Below, one piece after another: positions 1 through 8,947 of a stretch of DNA of 64,000 nucleotides. The stretch is from the NCBI RefSeq assembly GCF_000067165.1, contig NC_010162.1, forward strand, positions 1,674,001 to 1,738,000. Reading direction: 5' to 3'. Both the position numbers and the translations under genes were made by a program. The stretch comes from Sorangium cellulosum So ce56 (lineage in GTDB: Bacteria > Myxococcota_A > Polyangia > Polyangiales > Polyangiaceae). The notes under the pieces are model-generated. The model did not search any database. It saw only the letters and a list, made by a program, of their open reading frames with translations, and was not told the origin of the DNA. The number at the start of each line of letters is the position of its first letter. Position 1 is the first letter of the stretch.

Positions 1-922
1 CCTCGGAGAGCGCGCGGCACGCCGCCGCAAGCGACACCGCGCCGACCACGTTGGGCGTGCCGGCCTCGTGGCGGGGCGCGCCGTTCGCCCACTCGACGCC
101 GTCGTGCGTGACGCGCCGGACGGCGCCGCCGCCGGCGAGGTAGGGGCGCGCGGCGTCGAGCCAGTCGCCGCGGCCGACGAGCACCCCGCCGCCGAAGGGG
201 GCGTAGAGCTTGTGACCGGACAGCGCGACATAATCGGCCCCGATCCCGGCGAGCGCGATCGCGCGGTGCGGCGCGAGCTGGGCCGCGTCCACGGCGAGCC
301 GCGCGCCGTGGCGATGGGCGACCGCGGCGAGCTCCGGGAGCGGCCACAGCTCGCCCGTGACGTTGCTCGCCCCCGTCACGGCGAGCAGCCGATGGCGTGA
401 GCACGCGCCGCGCAGCGCGCCGTCGGCCCGCGCGATCGCCTCGTCCGCGCTCGCGGGCACCGGCAGGACGACGGATCGACCGCGCCGCCACGGCAGCTGG
501 TTCGCGTGGTGCTCCGACGCGAACATCACCACCGTCGTGTCCTCGGGCAGCGCCGCGGCGAGCAGGTTGAGCGCGTCGGTGGTGTTCCTGGTGAATACCA
601 CCGTGTCCTCGGCGCGCGCTCCAACGAAGTCCGCCACCTCCTGGCGAGCGGCGGCATAGAGCTCCGTCGTCACGGTGGACGCGAACCCCGCCCCGCGGTG
701 CACGCTGCTGTACCAGGGCAACAGCGCCGCGACCGCGTCGAGCACCGAGCGCAGGCACGGGGCGCTCGCCGCGTAATCGAGGTTCACGTAGCCCACCTGC
801 TCGCCAGTCACGAGCGGCACGGAGAGGTCCGCCCCGACGACGGGCAAAGGGAGCGCGCCGAGGGCACGCGGCGCCGGCGCGCCCGCGTCAGGGCGCGAAT
901 TCACGATGGAAGCGATCGACAT
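1..922 (-). CDS. Class V aminotransferase / cysteine desulfurase-like PLP enzyme (3' part beyond window)
   Basis: Reading leftwards from ATG at 920-922, an open frame of 307 codons runs off the window edge, so the C-terminus is missing. A good ribosome site (GAGGTGAT) sits just before the ATG. The protein has the order expected of fold-type I class V aminotransferases: an N-terminal YVNLDYAASAPC segment, FTRNTTDALNLLA (cofactor phosphate region), FASEHHANQLPW, VDAAQLAPHR (the Asp that contacts the pyridine ring) and SGHKLYAPFGGG, whose Lys should hold PLP. The family includes cysteine desulfurases, selenocysteine lyases and isopenicillin-N-epimerase-like proteins. Nothing here tells desulfurase from another lyase or transaminase, because the C-terminal loop with the desulfurase Cys is outside the window. 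It is divergent from the gamma-glutamyltransferase gene. Confidence 0.85.
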   Translation of the reverse strand, partial: MSIASIVNSRPDAGAPAPRALGALPLPVVGADLSVPLVTGEQVGYVNLDYAASAPCLRSVLDAVAALLPWYSSVHRGAGFASTVTTELYAAARQEVADFVGARAEDTVVFTRNTTDALNLLAAALPEDTTVVMFASEHHANQLPWRRGRSVVLPVPASADEAIARADGALRGACSRHRLLAVTGASNVTGELWPLPELAAVAHRHGARLAVDAAQLAPHRAIALAGIGADYVALSGHKLYAPFGGGVLVGRGDWLDAARPYLAGGGAVRRVTHDGVEWANGAPRHEAGTPNVVGAVSLAAACRALSE

Positions 923-1297
923 ATCACCTCACGAGTCCAGGGGACTCCGGGCGACCAGAGTCCGCGCTTGCCCGCCGCACATGCGGCCGGCCAGGTCGTC
1001 ACCCGGGACACCCCACCGCGGATCGGAGGGTTGTCGGCCAGCGAGCCGGGGCTACGCGCTGGCGCTCATGACCTGCCGAACCATTACCGCGATGGTCGCC
1101 TCGTGGCAAGGCCCGGCTCGACCTCACAGCCGCCCGCTCGGCTGCGACCGCCGGTACGCTGGTTGCATTGTGAATCTCCGGGGCAATGCGATGCCGCACA
1201 TGGCGGCTCCGGGACAGGGCCCTCACGGCCGACTCTGCCGCACGAGGCGGGGTGCGACCGTGAGCCGTCCGTCCTCCAGCGCACCCCGAGAGAACCC
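923..1297. other. Divergent intergenic region, no gene seen
   Basis: This 375-bp stretch separates the starts of the aminotransferase (leftward) and gamma-glutamyltransferase (rightward) genes. Open frames cross it, but their translations are Arg/Pro-rich and match no family I know. Promoters for both genes should lie here. I could not pick out a convincing -35/-10 pair. Confidence 0.4.
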
Positions 1298-3214
1298 ATG
1301 AAGACACCCAGACTCCTTCTCGCCCTCTTCCTCCTTTGCGCCTCCTGCAGCGCCTGCAGACCGGACGAGAGGCTGGCTCCGGTGGGCCACGGCGGCTCGG
1401 CGCCGGGCGACGCAGGCGCCGAGCCGGACGCCACCGAGGGCGGCGCCGAGGGCGACCTGTTCGCCCGGCTCCCGGAGATCGCGCCGACGGCCACCGGGCG
1501 GCGGGGGGCGGCGGCGACGGTCGATCTCCGCGGGACGCTGGCCGCCATCGAGATCCTGAAGCGAGGGGGGAACGCCGTCGACGCCGCGGTCGCCGCGGCG
1601 GGCGTGCTCGGCGTGACCGACCCGTTCTCCTGCGGTATCGGCGGCGGCGGCTTCATGCTCGTCTACCTGGCCGGCGAGGACGAGGTGATCGCCCTGGATC
1701 ACCGGGAGACGGCGCCGTCCCGGCTCGAGGCGAGGTCCTTTTATGAAGACGGGGCGCCGATCGCGTTCAACGAGCTCGTCACGAGCGGCCTGTCGGTCGG
1801 CGTGCCCGGCACGGTGCGGGGCTGGAGCGAGGCGCTCCGCCGCCATGGAACGCTCGGGCTCGGAGACGTGCTGAAGCGGGCCATCCAGGTCGCCGAGGCG
1901 GGGTTCGACGTCGACCAGACCTTCCTCGACCAGACCCGCCGCAACCTCGCCCGATTCCAGGCGATCACGAGCAGCAAAGCGCTCTTCCTGGGGCCCGGCG
2001 GCGAGCCGTGGCCCGTGGGCACGATCTTCAAGAACCCGGATCTGGCCGGCACCTACCGGCTCATCGCCGAGGGCGGAGAGAAGGCGTTCTACGAAGGGCG
2101 GGTCGCCGAGGCGATCGTCGCCGCGGTGAAGTCGCCTCCGGTCGAGCCCGGGAGCGCGCTCGACGTCCGGGCGGGGGTCATCGAGCTCTCGGACCTCCAG
2201 GGCTACGAGGCCCGCGTCCGCCCCGCGCTCTCGACGACGTACCGCGACTATACCCTCTACGGCCTGGGCCTCCCGAGCAGCGGCGGGATCGCCGTCGCGG
2301 AGGCGCTGAACCTGCTCGAGGGGTACGACGCGGCGACGCTCACGCCGGTCGAGGTGCTGCACCGCTATCTCGGCGCCTCCCGGCTCGCGTTCGCGGATCG
2401 AGGCGCCTTCCTCGGCGATCCCGAGTTCGTGGACGCCCCCGTCAAGGGGCTGCTCTCGAAGGACTACGCCGACGCGCGGCGCGCCCTCATCGACCTCGCC
2501 GAGGCCCCTTCGGCGGCGGCGCCGCCGGGCGATCCCTACGCATTCCAGAGCGATCCGAGCCCCGCGCCCGGCCGCGCCCCGGCGGCGAGCGGCGGGGACG
2601 CCGGCCCGAGGGACGCTTCCGACAACGAGACGACGCACATCACGGTCAGCGACGCCGCCGGGAACATCGTCTCCTATACCTGCACCATCGAGTACGAGGG
2701 CGGCAATGGCATCGTCGTCCCAGGGTACGGCTTCCTGCTGAACAACGAGCTCACGGACTTCAACATCCCGCCCGACCCGAGCTCGCCGCACCCCAACGCG
2801 GTCGAGCCGGGCAAGCGCCCGCGCAGCAGCATGAGCCCCACGATCGTCTTCAAGGACGGCAAGCCCGTGCTCGCGCTCGGCTCGCCAGGCGGGTCCACCA
2901 TCATCACCACCGTGCTGCAGATCCTCGTCGGTCATATCGATCTGGGCCTCCCCATCGACAGCGCGCTCGCGGCGCCGCGCGTGTCGCAGCGCAACTCGGG
3001 CGACGGCGCCACCGACGCGGAGACCGCGTTCCTGAGCACCCCGGAGGCCGAGGGGCTCGCGTCCCTGGGCCACGTCCTCTCCGACGCGGGCACGATGGGA
3101 GGCGAGATCGGCGCGGCCACCGCCCTGCGCTTCAACGGCGATGGGACCGTGACCGCGGTCGCCGAGCCGGTCCGGCGCCACGGCGGGAGCGCGATGGTCG
3201 AGCAGGAGCGGTGA
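1298..3214 (+). CDS. ggt: Gamma-glutamyltransferase, exported lipoprotein
   Basis: 638-residue gamma-glutamyltransferase (family T3), which cleaves gamma-glutamyl bonds of glutathione and related amides and makes itself active by autoprocessing. I start it at 1298 because the protein then opens with a lipoprotein-type signal (MKTPRLLLALFLLCASC), although the frame is open far upstream. Family landmarks are the N-terminal NAVDAAVAAAGVLGVTDPF and GIGGGGFMLVYLA. The cleavage and catalytic threonine lies in NETTHITVSD (first Thr, about residue 445). The small subunit has PRSSMSPTIV and LGSPGGSTIITT, which bind the gamma-glutamyl group. A low-complexity insert rich in Ala, Pro and Gly (about residues 405-440) precedes the cleavage site. 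The enzyme probably works in the periplasm or on the outer membrane in glutathione or peptide salvage. It appears to be a single-gene unit. Confidence 0.93.
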   Translation: MKTPRLLLALFLLCASCSACRPDERLAPVGHGGSAPGDAGAEPDATEGGAEGDLFARLPEIAPTATGRRGAAATVDLRGTLAAIEILKRGGNAVDAAVAAAGVLGVTDPFSCGIGGGGFMLVYLAGEDEVIALDHRETAPSRLEARSFYEDGAPIAFNELVTSGLSVGVPGTVRGWSEALRRHGTLGLGDVLKRAIQVAEAGFDVDQTFLDQTRRNLARFQAITSSKALFLGPGGEPWPVGTIFKNPDLAGTYRLIAEGGEKAFYEGRVAEAIVAAVKSPPVEPGSALDVRAGVIELSDLQGYEARVRPALSTTYRDYTLYGLGLPSSGGIAVAEALNLLEGYDAATLTPVEVLHRYLGASRLAFADRGAFLGDPEFVDAPVKGLLSKDYADARRALIDLAEAPSAAAPPGDPYAFQSDPSPAPGRAPAASGGDAGPRDASDNETTHITVSDAAGNIVSYTCTIEYEGGNGIVVPGYGFLLNNELTDFNIPPDPSSPHPNAVEPGKRPRSSMSPTIVFKDGKPVLALGSPGGSTIITTVLQILVGHIDLGLPIDSALAAPRVSQRNSGDGATDAETAFLSTPEAEGLASLGHVLSDAGTMGGEIGAATALRFNGDGTVTAVAEPVRRHGGSAMVEQER

Positions 3215-3238
3215 GTCCCCTCAAAATGAGGCGATTTG

Positions 3239-3700
3239 TCAGGGCGCCGGGGGCCACGCGCCGATCTGCGCCAGCGCGGTGAACCAGTCCTCGAGGTGCC
3301 ACGTCCGCGCGATCCGGCCCTCCCGCAGCGCATGAAAATCATGGCACGGGATGCTGATCTCCCGCCCGCTCGGCGCTACCCCCAGAAAAGTGTCTCGATG
3401 GGTCCCCGTGAGGACAGACCGGACCGCGGCCCGGCCTGGCTCCTGGAGGATATCCAGCACCGTGAGCTTCACGTCGGGAAAGGCCTTGAAGAACGCGCGC
3501 AGGATGGGCTTGATGCTCTCCGGGCCTACCCCTTGACCGGGGGGCAGCGGGATGTCCTCCCAGTCCTGGGTCACCGCCTCGTCGATGAGCTCCGGCCGCC
3601 GCTCGCTGAAGGCGCGGTAGAACGTCAGCAAGGCCGCGCGCTCCGCCAGGGCCGCGGCCGTGGCAGGGGCGATCGGAATGACGGCATCGATGTTCGCCAT
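3239..3700 (-). CDS. SnoaL-like (NTF2-fold) ester cyclase family protein
   Basis: 153-residue protein of the SnoaL-like polyketide-cyclase/NTF2 family. Typical features are FYRAFSERRPELIDEAVTQD near the N-terminus, then LRAFFKAFPDVKLTVLDI, TGTHRDTFLGVAPSG, and the C-terminal DFHALREGRIARTWHLEDW. The frame stays open upstream to about 4012, but the start at 3700 is preceded by GAGAAGAGG and gives the normal family length. In this superfamily the pocket may do acid-base chemistry or only bind ligands, so the substrate is unknown. The gene is convergent with ggt and its start faces the FabH-like gene across 580 bp. A second SnoaL-like protein lies at 19707-20132. Confidence 0.82.
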   Translation of the reverse strand: MANIDAVIPIAPATAAALAERAALLTFYRAFSERRPELIDEAVTQDWEDIPLPPGQGVGPESIKPILRAFFKAFPDVKLTVLDILQEPGRAAVRSVLTGTHRDTFLGVAPSGREISIPCHDFHALREGRIARTWHLEDWFTALAQIGAWPPAP

Positions 3701-4281
3701 GGTTGCCTCTTCTCCATCGGGTGTGACGGCGGACTGACCCCCCGGACAGCAAGGGCGTCCCGCTTCGCAATGCGCGCGCCAGCTGGCGGCCATCGTGCCC
3801 GCCGGCGCACCTCCCCGCCGCTCGTCCGAACGAGGCGCACAGCGCGCCGCCCTGGGGAGAGCGGCAGGGCGAGGCATGCCGCACGCGCCGGTGCTGCCGC
3901 AGCAGCAGTCGATAAGTAACGCTGATGCTTTAGCAGCAGCGGCCATCGCTTCCCCCAATGGATCGCTGACGCCGATTCCGTCCACGCATAATCCATTGCG
4001 GTCGCTCGGCATTGATGTCGGTGAAGCAGGGCCGAAATCTGCACGACAGGTCCAGACTACAAATCAGTGTGTCGAGACGCCGGGGGCGGCGAGGGGCAGC
4101 AGGCTGTGCGGCACGTTCCTTGTTTACCTGGTCGCGAGTCGAGCGAAGGTGTCGGCGCCCTCGGTAGTCCGGGGAGCGGTGATTGGCTCCGCGCGCCGCT
4201 TTGGGTCGCTCGCCGTGGCAGCATTTCGACGCTCGCTGTTCGAGCGCTGCGTCGACACGCCTGCTCCGGGGAAATGGCACT
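3701..4281. other. Divergent intergenic region, no gene supported
   Basis: A 580-bp region between the SnoaL-like gene (leftward) and the FabH-like gene (rightward). Frames on both strands are Arg/Ala-rich and look like no protein. Around 3890-3950 there is a patch of repeated GCAGCAG/GCTGCTG triplets with short inverted repeats and lower GC. It could hold control sites, but I cannot assign any. Confidence 0.35.
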
Positions 4282-5274
4282 ATGAAGGCTCAGATCGTCG
4301 ATGTTGTCAGCTTCATGCCGGAGCGCCGGGTCGTGAACGAGCCGCCCGAGGGCAGCTCCGAGGACGCGCTGGCGGACAACGCCTTCTTCAGCGGGGTTCA
4401 CGAGCGGAGGTTCGCGTCGCCGGATTACCTCTCCGAGGACCTCGGCGTGCGCGCCGTCGAGCGGCTCCTCGAGAGGACAGGGATCCTCCCCGAGACGATC
4501 GATCTCCTCGTGTGCTCCTGCATCTTCTCCGACACGTTCTGGCCGGGCATCGGCCCCGCGATCCAGCACCGCGTCGGCGCCCGGCAGGCGACGATCCTCA
4601 ACATCGACACGAGCTGCTCCTCGTACCTGTCGGGGCTCAACACGGCCCGCGCCTTCATCGAGTCGGGCCAGTACAAGCGCGTCGTCGTCGTGACGGTGAC
4701 GAACTTCATCTCTCGCCTGCCCGAGTTCCAGAAGTCCCGCAGGTCGTCCGTGCTCGGCGACGGCGCCTCGGCCACGCTCGTGGCGCCCGGCGCGGCGTCG
4801 ATCCTGGCCCGGTACGAGCGCTCCCACGGCGAGCACTACGGCCTGTTCCGCTTCGAGCCCGACGTCGTCGACGGGCAGTTCAAGAACTACTGGGAGCGCG
4901 GCTGCGGCCCGATCACGGTCAATTTCTCGAGGGACATGGTCGAGGCGATCCGCACGAACGCGCTCGGGCTCGTGCCTGACGCGGTGGGGCGGTGCCTCGC
5001 GGAGGCCCGGCTGTCGCCGAGCGACGTCGACCTCCTCGTCACCCACCAGCCGAACGAGACGTTTCTCAAGGAGTGGCGCGCCCGGATAGGGATCCTCCCT
5101 CCGCGCACGCACGACACCCTGGCGCGTTATGGCAACCTGTTCCAGGGCTCGATTCCGGTCACGCTGGCGGACGCGCTGGAGAGCGGCCGCATCCGGCGCG
5201 GCGATATCGTCGCGCTCGGGACATTCTCGAACGGCGGAGACTTCGTGAGCTCGATGGTGCTGCGCTGGCAGTAG
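4282..5274 (+). CDS. 3-oxoacyl-ACP synthase III (FabH/KAS III-like)
   Basis: 330-residue KAS III family protein. The triad is complete by alignment to FabH: Cys112 in DTSCSSYLSGL, His255 in VTHQPNETFL (the usual HQAN is HQPN) and Asn285 in RYGNLFQGSIP. These enzymes transfer an acyl group from acyl-CoA to malonyl-ACP, or in specialised pathways to small nucleophiles. The ATG at 4282 follows CGGGGAAA and gives full family length. The ThDP-enzyme gene starts 35 bp downstream, so the two are probably co-transcribed. No acyl-carrier protein or other fatty-acid gene is nearby, which argues for a secondary-metabolite or acyl-transfer role rather than housekeeping fatty-acid initiation. That role is inference. 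Confidence 0.85.
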   Translation: MKAQIVDVVSFMPERRVVNEPPEGSSEDALADNAFFSGVHERRFASPDYLSEDLGVRAVERLLERTGILPETIDLLVCSCIFSDTFWPGIGPAIQHRVGARQATILNIDTSCSSYLSGLNTARAFIESGQYKRVVVVTVTNFISRLPEFQKSRRSSVLGDGASATLVAPGAASILARYERSHGEHYGLFRFEPDVVDGQFKNYWERGCGPITVNFSRDMVEAIRTNALGLVPDAVGRCLAEARLSPSDVDLLVTHQPNETFLKEWRARIGILPPRTHDTLARYGNLFQGSIPVTLADALESGRIRRGDIVALGTFSNGGDFVSSMVLRWQ

Positions 5275-5309
5275 TCGCCCGAGGTCCACACACGGAAGGT
5301 ACACGCTGT

Positions 5310-7067
5310 ATGAAGTTGGCCGACGCGTTGGTCCAGATGCTGAGGGATTGGGACGTTCGATACGTCTTCGGGGTGAGCGGCGCGAACATCGAGCACCTGC
5401 ACGACGCCATCCATCGGCACGGGCAGGGGAGGCTGGTCTCCGTCCTGGCGAGGACGGAAACGGGCGCCGCGTTCATGGCGGACTGCAGGGCGAGGGTCCA
5501 CAGGCGCCTCTCGGTCTGCTGCGCGACGTCGGGCGGGGGGATGCTCAACCTGGCTGTCGGGATCGCCGAGTCCTACGCCGAGGCGGTCCCCGTCCTCGCG
5601 ATCGTCGGCCAGCCCCCGACGTCGCTCGAGGGGCGGGGGGCGTTCCAGGACTCGTCGGGCATCGGCAACTGCGTCGATGCCGTCCTGCTCTGGCGCTCGA
5701 TCTCGAAGTACGTCGGAAAGATCAGGAGCCCACACGACTTCTGGCCGATGCTGCGCGATGCGGTCGTGGCGGCGACGTCGGGCCGGCAGGGCCCGGCCGT
5801 CCTCCTCGTGCCCCGGGACCTCTATGACCAAGAGGTCGGCCCGCCCCCGGTCGACTGGCCTCCCGATCTGCCGAGCTTCTGCAGGTCGCGGCCGATCGGG
5901 ATCGGCGAGGTGATGCCGCTGCTCGAGGCCATCCGCAGCGCGCGCCGCCCGTTGCTCCTCATCGGCCAGGGGGCGCGCCGCTCCGATGACGCCGGCGCGG
6001 TCGAGGCGTTCGCGCGCGCGGTCGGTCTGCCCGTGGTGACCACGATGTCGGCCCGCGCCGATTTTCCGAACGACGACCCGCTGTATCTGGGGACCGTCGG
6101 CGCGGCGGGACACCCGTCGGCGCACGCGTACCTGCGCGACGAGGCGGATCTCATCATCGCCGCGGGCGCGACGCTCGACGTCATGACGCGCGCCGCGGTC
6201 GAGAAGAGCTTCAAGGACAAGCGCTTCGCCGTCATCGACGTCGATCCCGAGGCGATCCACCGCATCCTTCAGCCCGAGATGACCCTGTATGCGGACGTCG
6301 GCCGCGCCTTTCGCGCGCTGCTCGATCTCCTGGAGAGGCGCCCGATGTCACCGCTCCCTCCGGTCGAAGGGTACACGCGGCGGTGCTACGAGCCCCGCCT
6401 CGCGCCGGCCATCCCGGGCGATGACCCGGGCGCCACGGGGCCCGACACGCTCCTGCAGAGCGAAGCCCTGGCCATCCTGGCGGGGTACCTGCCGGCGAAG
6501 GGCCACGTCGTGCTCGACGCGGGCAACTGCGCCGCCGCGGCCATGCACTACCTCCCCGTCCCGGAGGGCTCGACATCGACGATCGCGCTCGGGATGGGGG
6601 GAATGGGCTACTCGATCCCCGGCGCCATCGGCGCGCAGCTCGGCTCGGAGCCCGGGACGCGGACGACGGTCATCTGCGGCGACGGCTCGTTCCTGATGCT
6701 CGGCCTGGAGGTGCACACGGCCGTCGATCTCGGCCTGCCCATCCTGTTCGTCGTGTTCAACAACGCGATGCACGGGATGTGCGTCACGCGTCAACAGCTC
6801 CTCTTCGAGTCCCGGATCGAGGCCGTTCGTTATCCGGAGGTCGATTTCGCGGCGCTCGCGGGCGGGCTCGCCCCGGGCGGCCGGCTCTGGGTGGGCTCCG
6901 CGTCCACGCCGCAGGAGCTGCGCGACCGCCTGAGCGACTATCACGACAACCACCGCGACGTGCCTGGCGTGCTCGACCTGCGGCTCTTGCGCGAGGAGAT
7001 CCCGCCGTTCGCGCCGTTCCTCGGGGCGGACGCGCCGACGATACCGACGTCGGCGTTCGCAGCATGA
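5310..7067 (+). CDS. Thiamine-diphosphate-dependent enzyme, acetolactate synthase-like
   Basis: 585-residue ThDP enzyme with the three-domain layout of acetolactate synthase and 2-oxoacid decarboxylases. The N-terminal pyrimidine-binding domain carries the catalytic Glu50 (ARTETGAAFMAD). A central domain (about 195-345) follows. The C-terminal domain has the GDG motif at 457-459 (ICGDGSFLML) and the NN pair at 484-485 (FNNAMHGM) that bind the diphosphate and metal. The start at 5310 follows GGAAGGT. It lies 35 bp after the FabH-like gene and no regulatory acetolactate synthase subunit or ilvC is near. An acyloin-forming or 2-oxoacid-decarboxylating role in a small biosynthetic locus is therefore more likely than branched-chain amino-acid synthesis. 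The substrate cannot be read from the sequence. Confidence 0.85.
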   Translation: MKLADALVQMLRDWDVRYVFGVSGANIEHLHDAIHRHGQGRLVSVLARTETGAAFMADCRARVHRRLSVCCATSGGGMLNLAVGIAESYAEAVPVLAIVGQPPTSLEGRGAFQDSSGIGNCVDAVLLWRSISKYVGKIRSPHDFWPMLRDAVVAATSGRQGPAVLLVPRDLYDQEVGPPPVDWPPDLPSFCRSRPIGIGEVMPLLEAIRSARRPLLLIGQGARRSDDAGAVEAFARAVGLPVVTTMSARADFPNDDPLYLGTVGAAGHPSAHAYLRDEADLIIAAGATLDVMTRAAVEKSFKDKRFAVIDVDPEAIHRILQPEMTLYADVGRAFRALLDLLERRPMSPLPPVEGYTRRCYEPRLAPAIPGDDPGATGPDTLLQSEALAILAGYLPAKGHVVLDAGNCAAAAMHYLPVPEGSTSTIALGMGGMGYSIPGAIGAQLGSEPGTRTTVICGDGSFLMLGLEVHTAVDLGLPILFVVFNNAMHGMCVTRQQLLFESRIEAVRYPEVDFAALAGGLAPGGRLWVGSASTPQELRDRLSDYHDNHRDVPGVLDLRLLREEIPPFAPFLGADAPTIPTSAFAA

Positions 7068-7263
7068 CCGCGCCCGGAGGCGTCATCGCGCGGCGATCTC
7101 GAGCGAGCTCGTGCCCCCTGGAGTCGCGAGCGGCCGTGTCGTGTCCGATGGCCTCGATGGATCGAGTCGTATTGATGTTGAGTGATGTCCATTGTTGTTG
7201 TTCGAGGTCCAGTCATCATTGGTTGATTGCCGGCGCTGGCGTCGGCGACCTGAGGAGGCTTTG

Positions 7264-8052
7264 ATGGTTCTGCGTGGTTCCGTGAGTTCCCTGGTGCTCG
7301 CTTCCGTTTTCACCGCCGGTTGCGCCGTGGAGGCCGTCGATCCCGAGATCACCGCTGAAGCACGGCAGGAGATCCGGGGGTTCAGCGTCAGCTTGTCGAA
7401 TGTCGTCGAGACGATCGGCCTGGAGCTCGTCCCGACCGACGAGGCAGATGCCCTGGTCCCGGACGAGTTCGTGCTCGCGGGCGAGGGAGGGCCCGTCACC
7501 CCCATCGTCGTGAGGACGTCGCACGCCGGCGGCATCTCGGTGAACGGCGGCACTCCCACGCCTGGCTCGGTCGTCCAGATCGGCCTCGCCGTCGCCCCGC
7601 CCGACGGGACCGGGGACGTCAACAGCTACACGCTCTGGTATTACACCGACCACGCGCTGCTCGCGTACAAGCTCCTTCAAGCCGGCTTCCTGGCTCAGTA
7701 CGTGCCGTCGCTCGAGTACGATCTCGCGCTGTCGGGCGGCGTCGGCGACCTCCACGTGCGCGTGCCGTTCCCCGGCTTCCCTCGGCTGGTCGTCGACGGG
7801 ACGGTCGCGGCGCCCAGCGGGCCCTCGGCGCCGTTCGTCGCCAACTGGTGGGTGTCCACATGGCGCGGCCCCGTCAAGCAGTCGACGGCGATCCCGGACC
7901 TCTTCTTCGGCGGCGCCGACGCCACCCTCGAGACCCGCGCGCAGAGCCCGCTCGGGGCCCTGATCGGCGGCTCGACGGCGGAGTTCTCGGTGCTCGACAG
8001 CTACAACGAGTTCTCGACCGCCGATGTCACCGTGGGGCTGTCGCCGTTCTAG
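7264..8052 (+). CDS. Putative lipoprotein of unknown function
   Basis: 262-residue protein that I do not recognise. The N-terminus (MVLRGSVSSLVLASVFTAGC) is a lipoprotein signal with a TAGC lipobox, so it should be anchored in the envelope. The rest is rich in Val, Gly, Pro and aromatic residues with no Cys, and is probably all-beta. The ATG at 7264 is preceded by TGAGGAGG. It follows the ThDP-enzyme gene after 196 bp that include a patch of lower GC (about 7165-7225) where a promoter could sit. The next gene starts 63 bp downstream on the same strand. Confidence 0.7.
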   Translation: MVLRGSVSSLVLASVFTAGCAVEAVDPEITAEARQEIRGFSVSLSNVVETIGLELVPTDEADALVPDEFVLAGEGGPVTPIVVRTSHAGGISVNGGTPTPGSVVQIGLAVAPPDGTGDVNSYTLWYYTDHALLAYKLLQAGFLAQYVPSLEYDLALSGGVGDLHVRVPFPGFPRLVVDGTVAAPSGPSAPFVANWWVSTWRGPVKQSTAIPDLFFGGADATLETRAQSPLGALIGGSTAEFSVLDSYNEFSTADVTVGLSPF

Positions 8053-8115
8053 AGCGGGGCGCAGGCCAGCGTACGACGTGATGTGATTGTGATGTCGAAC
8101 TTGAAGGAGAGCACG

Positions 8116-8787
8116 ATGACCGCACATGACGACAGAGGGCCGTGGAGCCGATCCGGGCTCGTGAAGAACGGGGTCTCCAGCAGGGAGATCCCCGGGCTGT
8201 ACGTCTCCGAGGATCACTCCATCGAGGAGTGCGTGAAGCACCTGGAGGGGATCACCAAGCCGACGTACTCGCACGACGAGATCTTCGGCCAGTATTGCCA
8301 CCTCGGCGAGTACATCCATGTCCCGGTCGAGGTGGCGTTCGAGTACGCGGCGAACGTCTACAGCCTGGAGGAGTGGACGTTTAGCCTGAGGAGCCTCCAC
8401 CACATCGGCGGCGGCCTGTACAAGGGGAAGGAGTTCCTCGCGAAGGACACGTCGATCTACGTTCGAGCCGAGGCCTACCCGGACAGCCGCGTCGTCGATT
8501 ACCCCTGCGCCTGGGACCAGGGAGACGAGCTGTGGATGCGGTATCACTTCCGCTTCGTCGACGCGAGGCCCACCATTCGCAAGCCGGGCACCATCGTGCT
8601 CTGGACCAACGTGAAGCACCCGTATTACGACAGGGCCACGGAGGATCTCCCCGACTACATCAGCAAGCCGCGCGCGCGGACGGACCGGGCCTGGGTCGGC
8701 GACATCTGGCCCCATTTCGACGCGATCCACAAGATCGAGATCGCCAACTTGAAGGCCATCCTGGAGCACCGGTACTCCAAGCTGTAG
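8116..8787 (+). CDS. Possible START/SRPBCC-fold protein
   Basis: 223-residue soluble protein without a signal. The segment YIHVPVEVAFEYAANVYSLE followed by EWTFSLRS resembles the opening of SRPBCC (START-like) domains, and the C-terminal helix HFDAIHKIEIANLKAILEH fits that fold. Such proteins are hydrophobic-ligand binders, polyketide cyclases or ring hydroxylase subunits. The assignment is tentative. The ATG at 8116 has AAGGAG at ideal spacing; upstream GTG/ATG codons (from 8083) lack this. It lies in the same-strand series that starts with the FabH-like and ThDP-dependent enzymes, which may supply its ligand. Confidence 0.6.
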   Translation: MTAHDDRGPWSRSGLVKNGVSSREIPGLYVSEDHSIEECVKHLEGITKPTYSHDEIFGQYCHLGEYIHVPVEVAFEYAANVYSLEEWTFSLRSLHHIGGGLYKGKEFLAKDTSIYVRAEAYPDSRVVDYPCAWDQGDELWMRYHFRFVDARPTIRKPGTIVLWTNVKHPYYDRATEDLPDYISKPRARTDRAWVGDIWPHFDAIHKIEIANLKAILEHRYSKL

Positions 8788-8947
8788 CGCCGCTCGCGTC
8801 TTTTGCTCACCGCGATGGCGAGGCCGGTCCCATCCCCGTGCGCTCCTCTGCTCGCGTTTCTTTGGCGGCCTCGCGACGGCCGCCGCGCGCGCCACCGGCG
8901 GTGGGCCGACGGCGGGCCGGCGGCCCTCACACCGTGATAGGAGATCT

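Noticed and set aside
5310..7067. Biosynthetic acetolactate synthase large subunit for branched-chain amino acids
   Set aside because: No small subunit, ilvC or other ilv/leu gene is adjacent, and it is coupled to a FabH-like gene. The family resemblance alone does not justify the housekeeping name.
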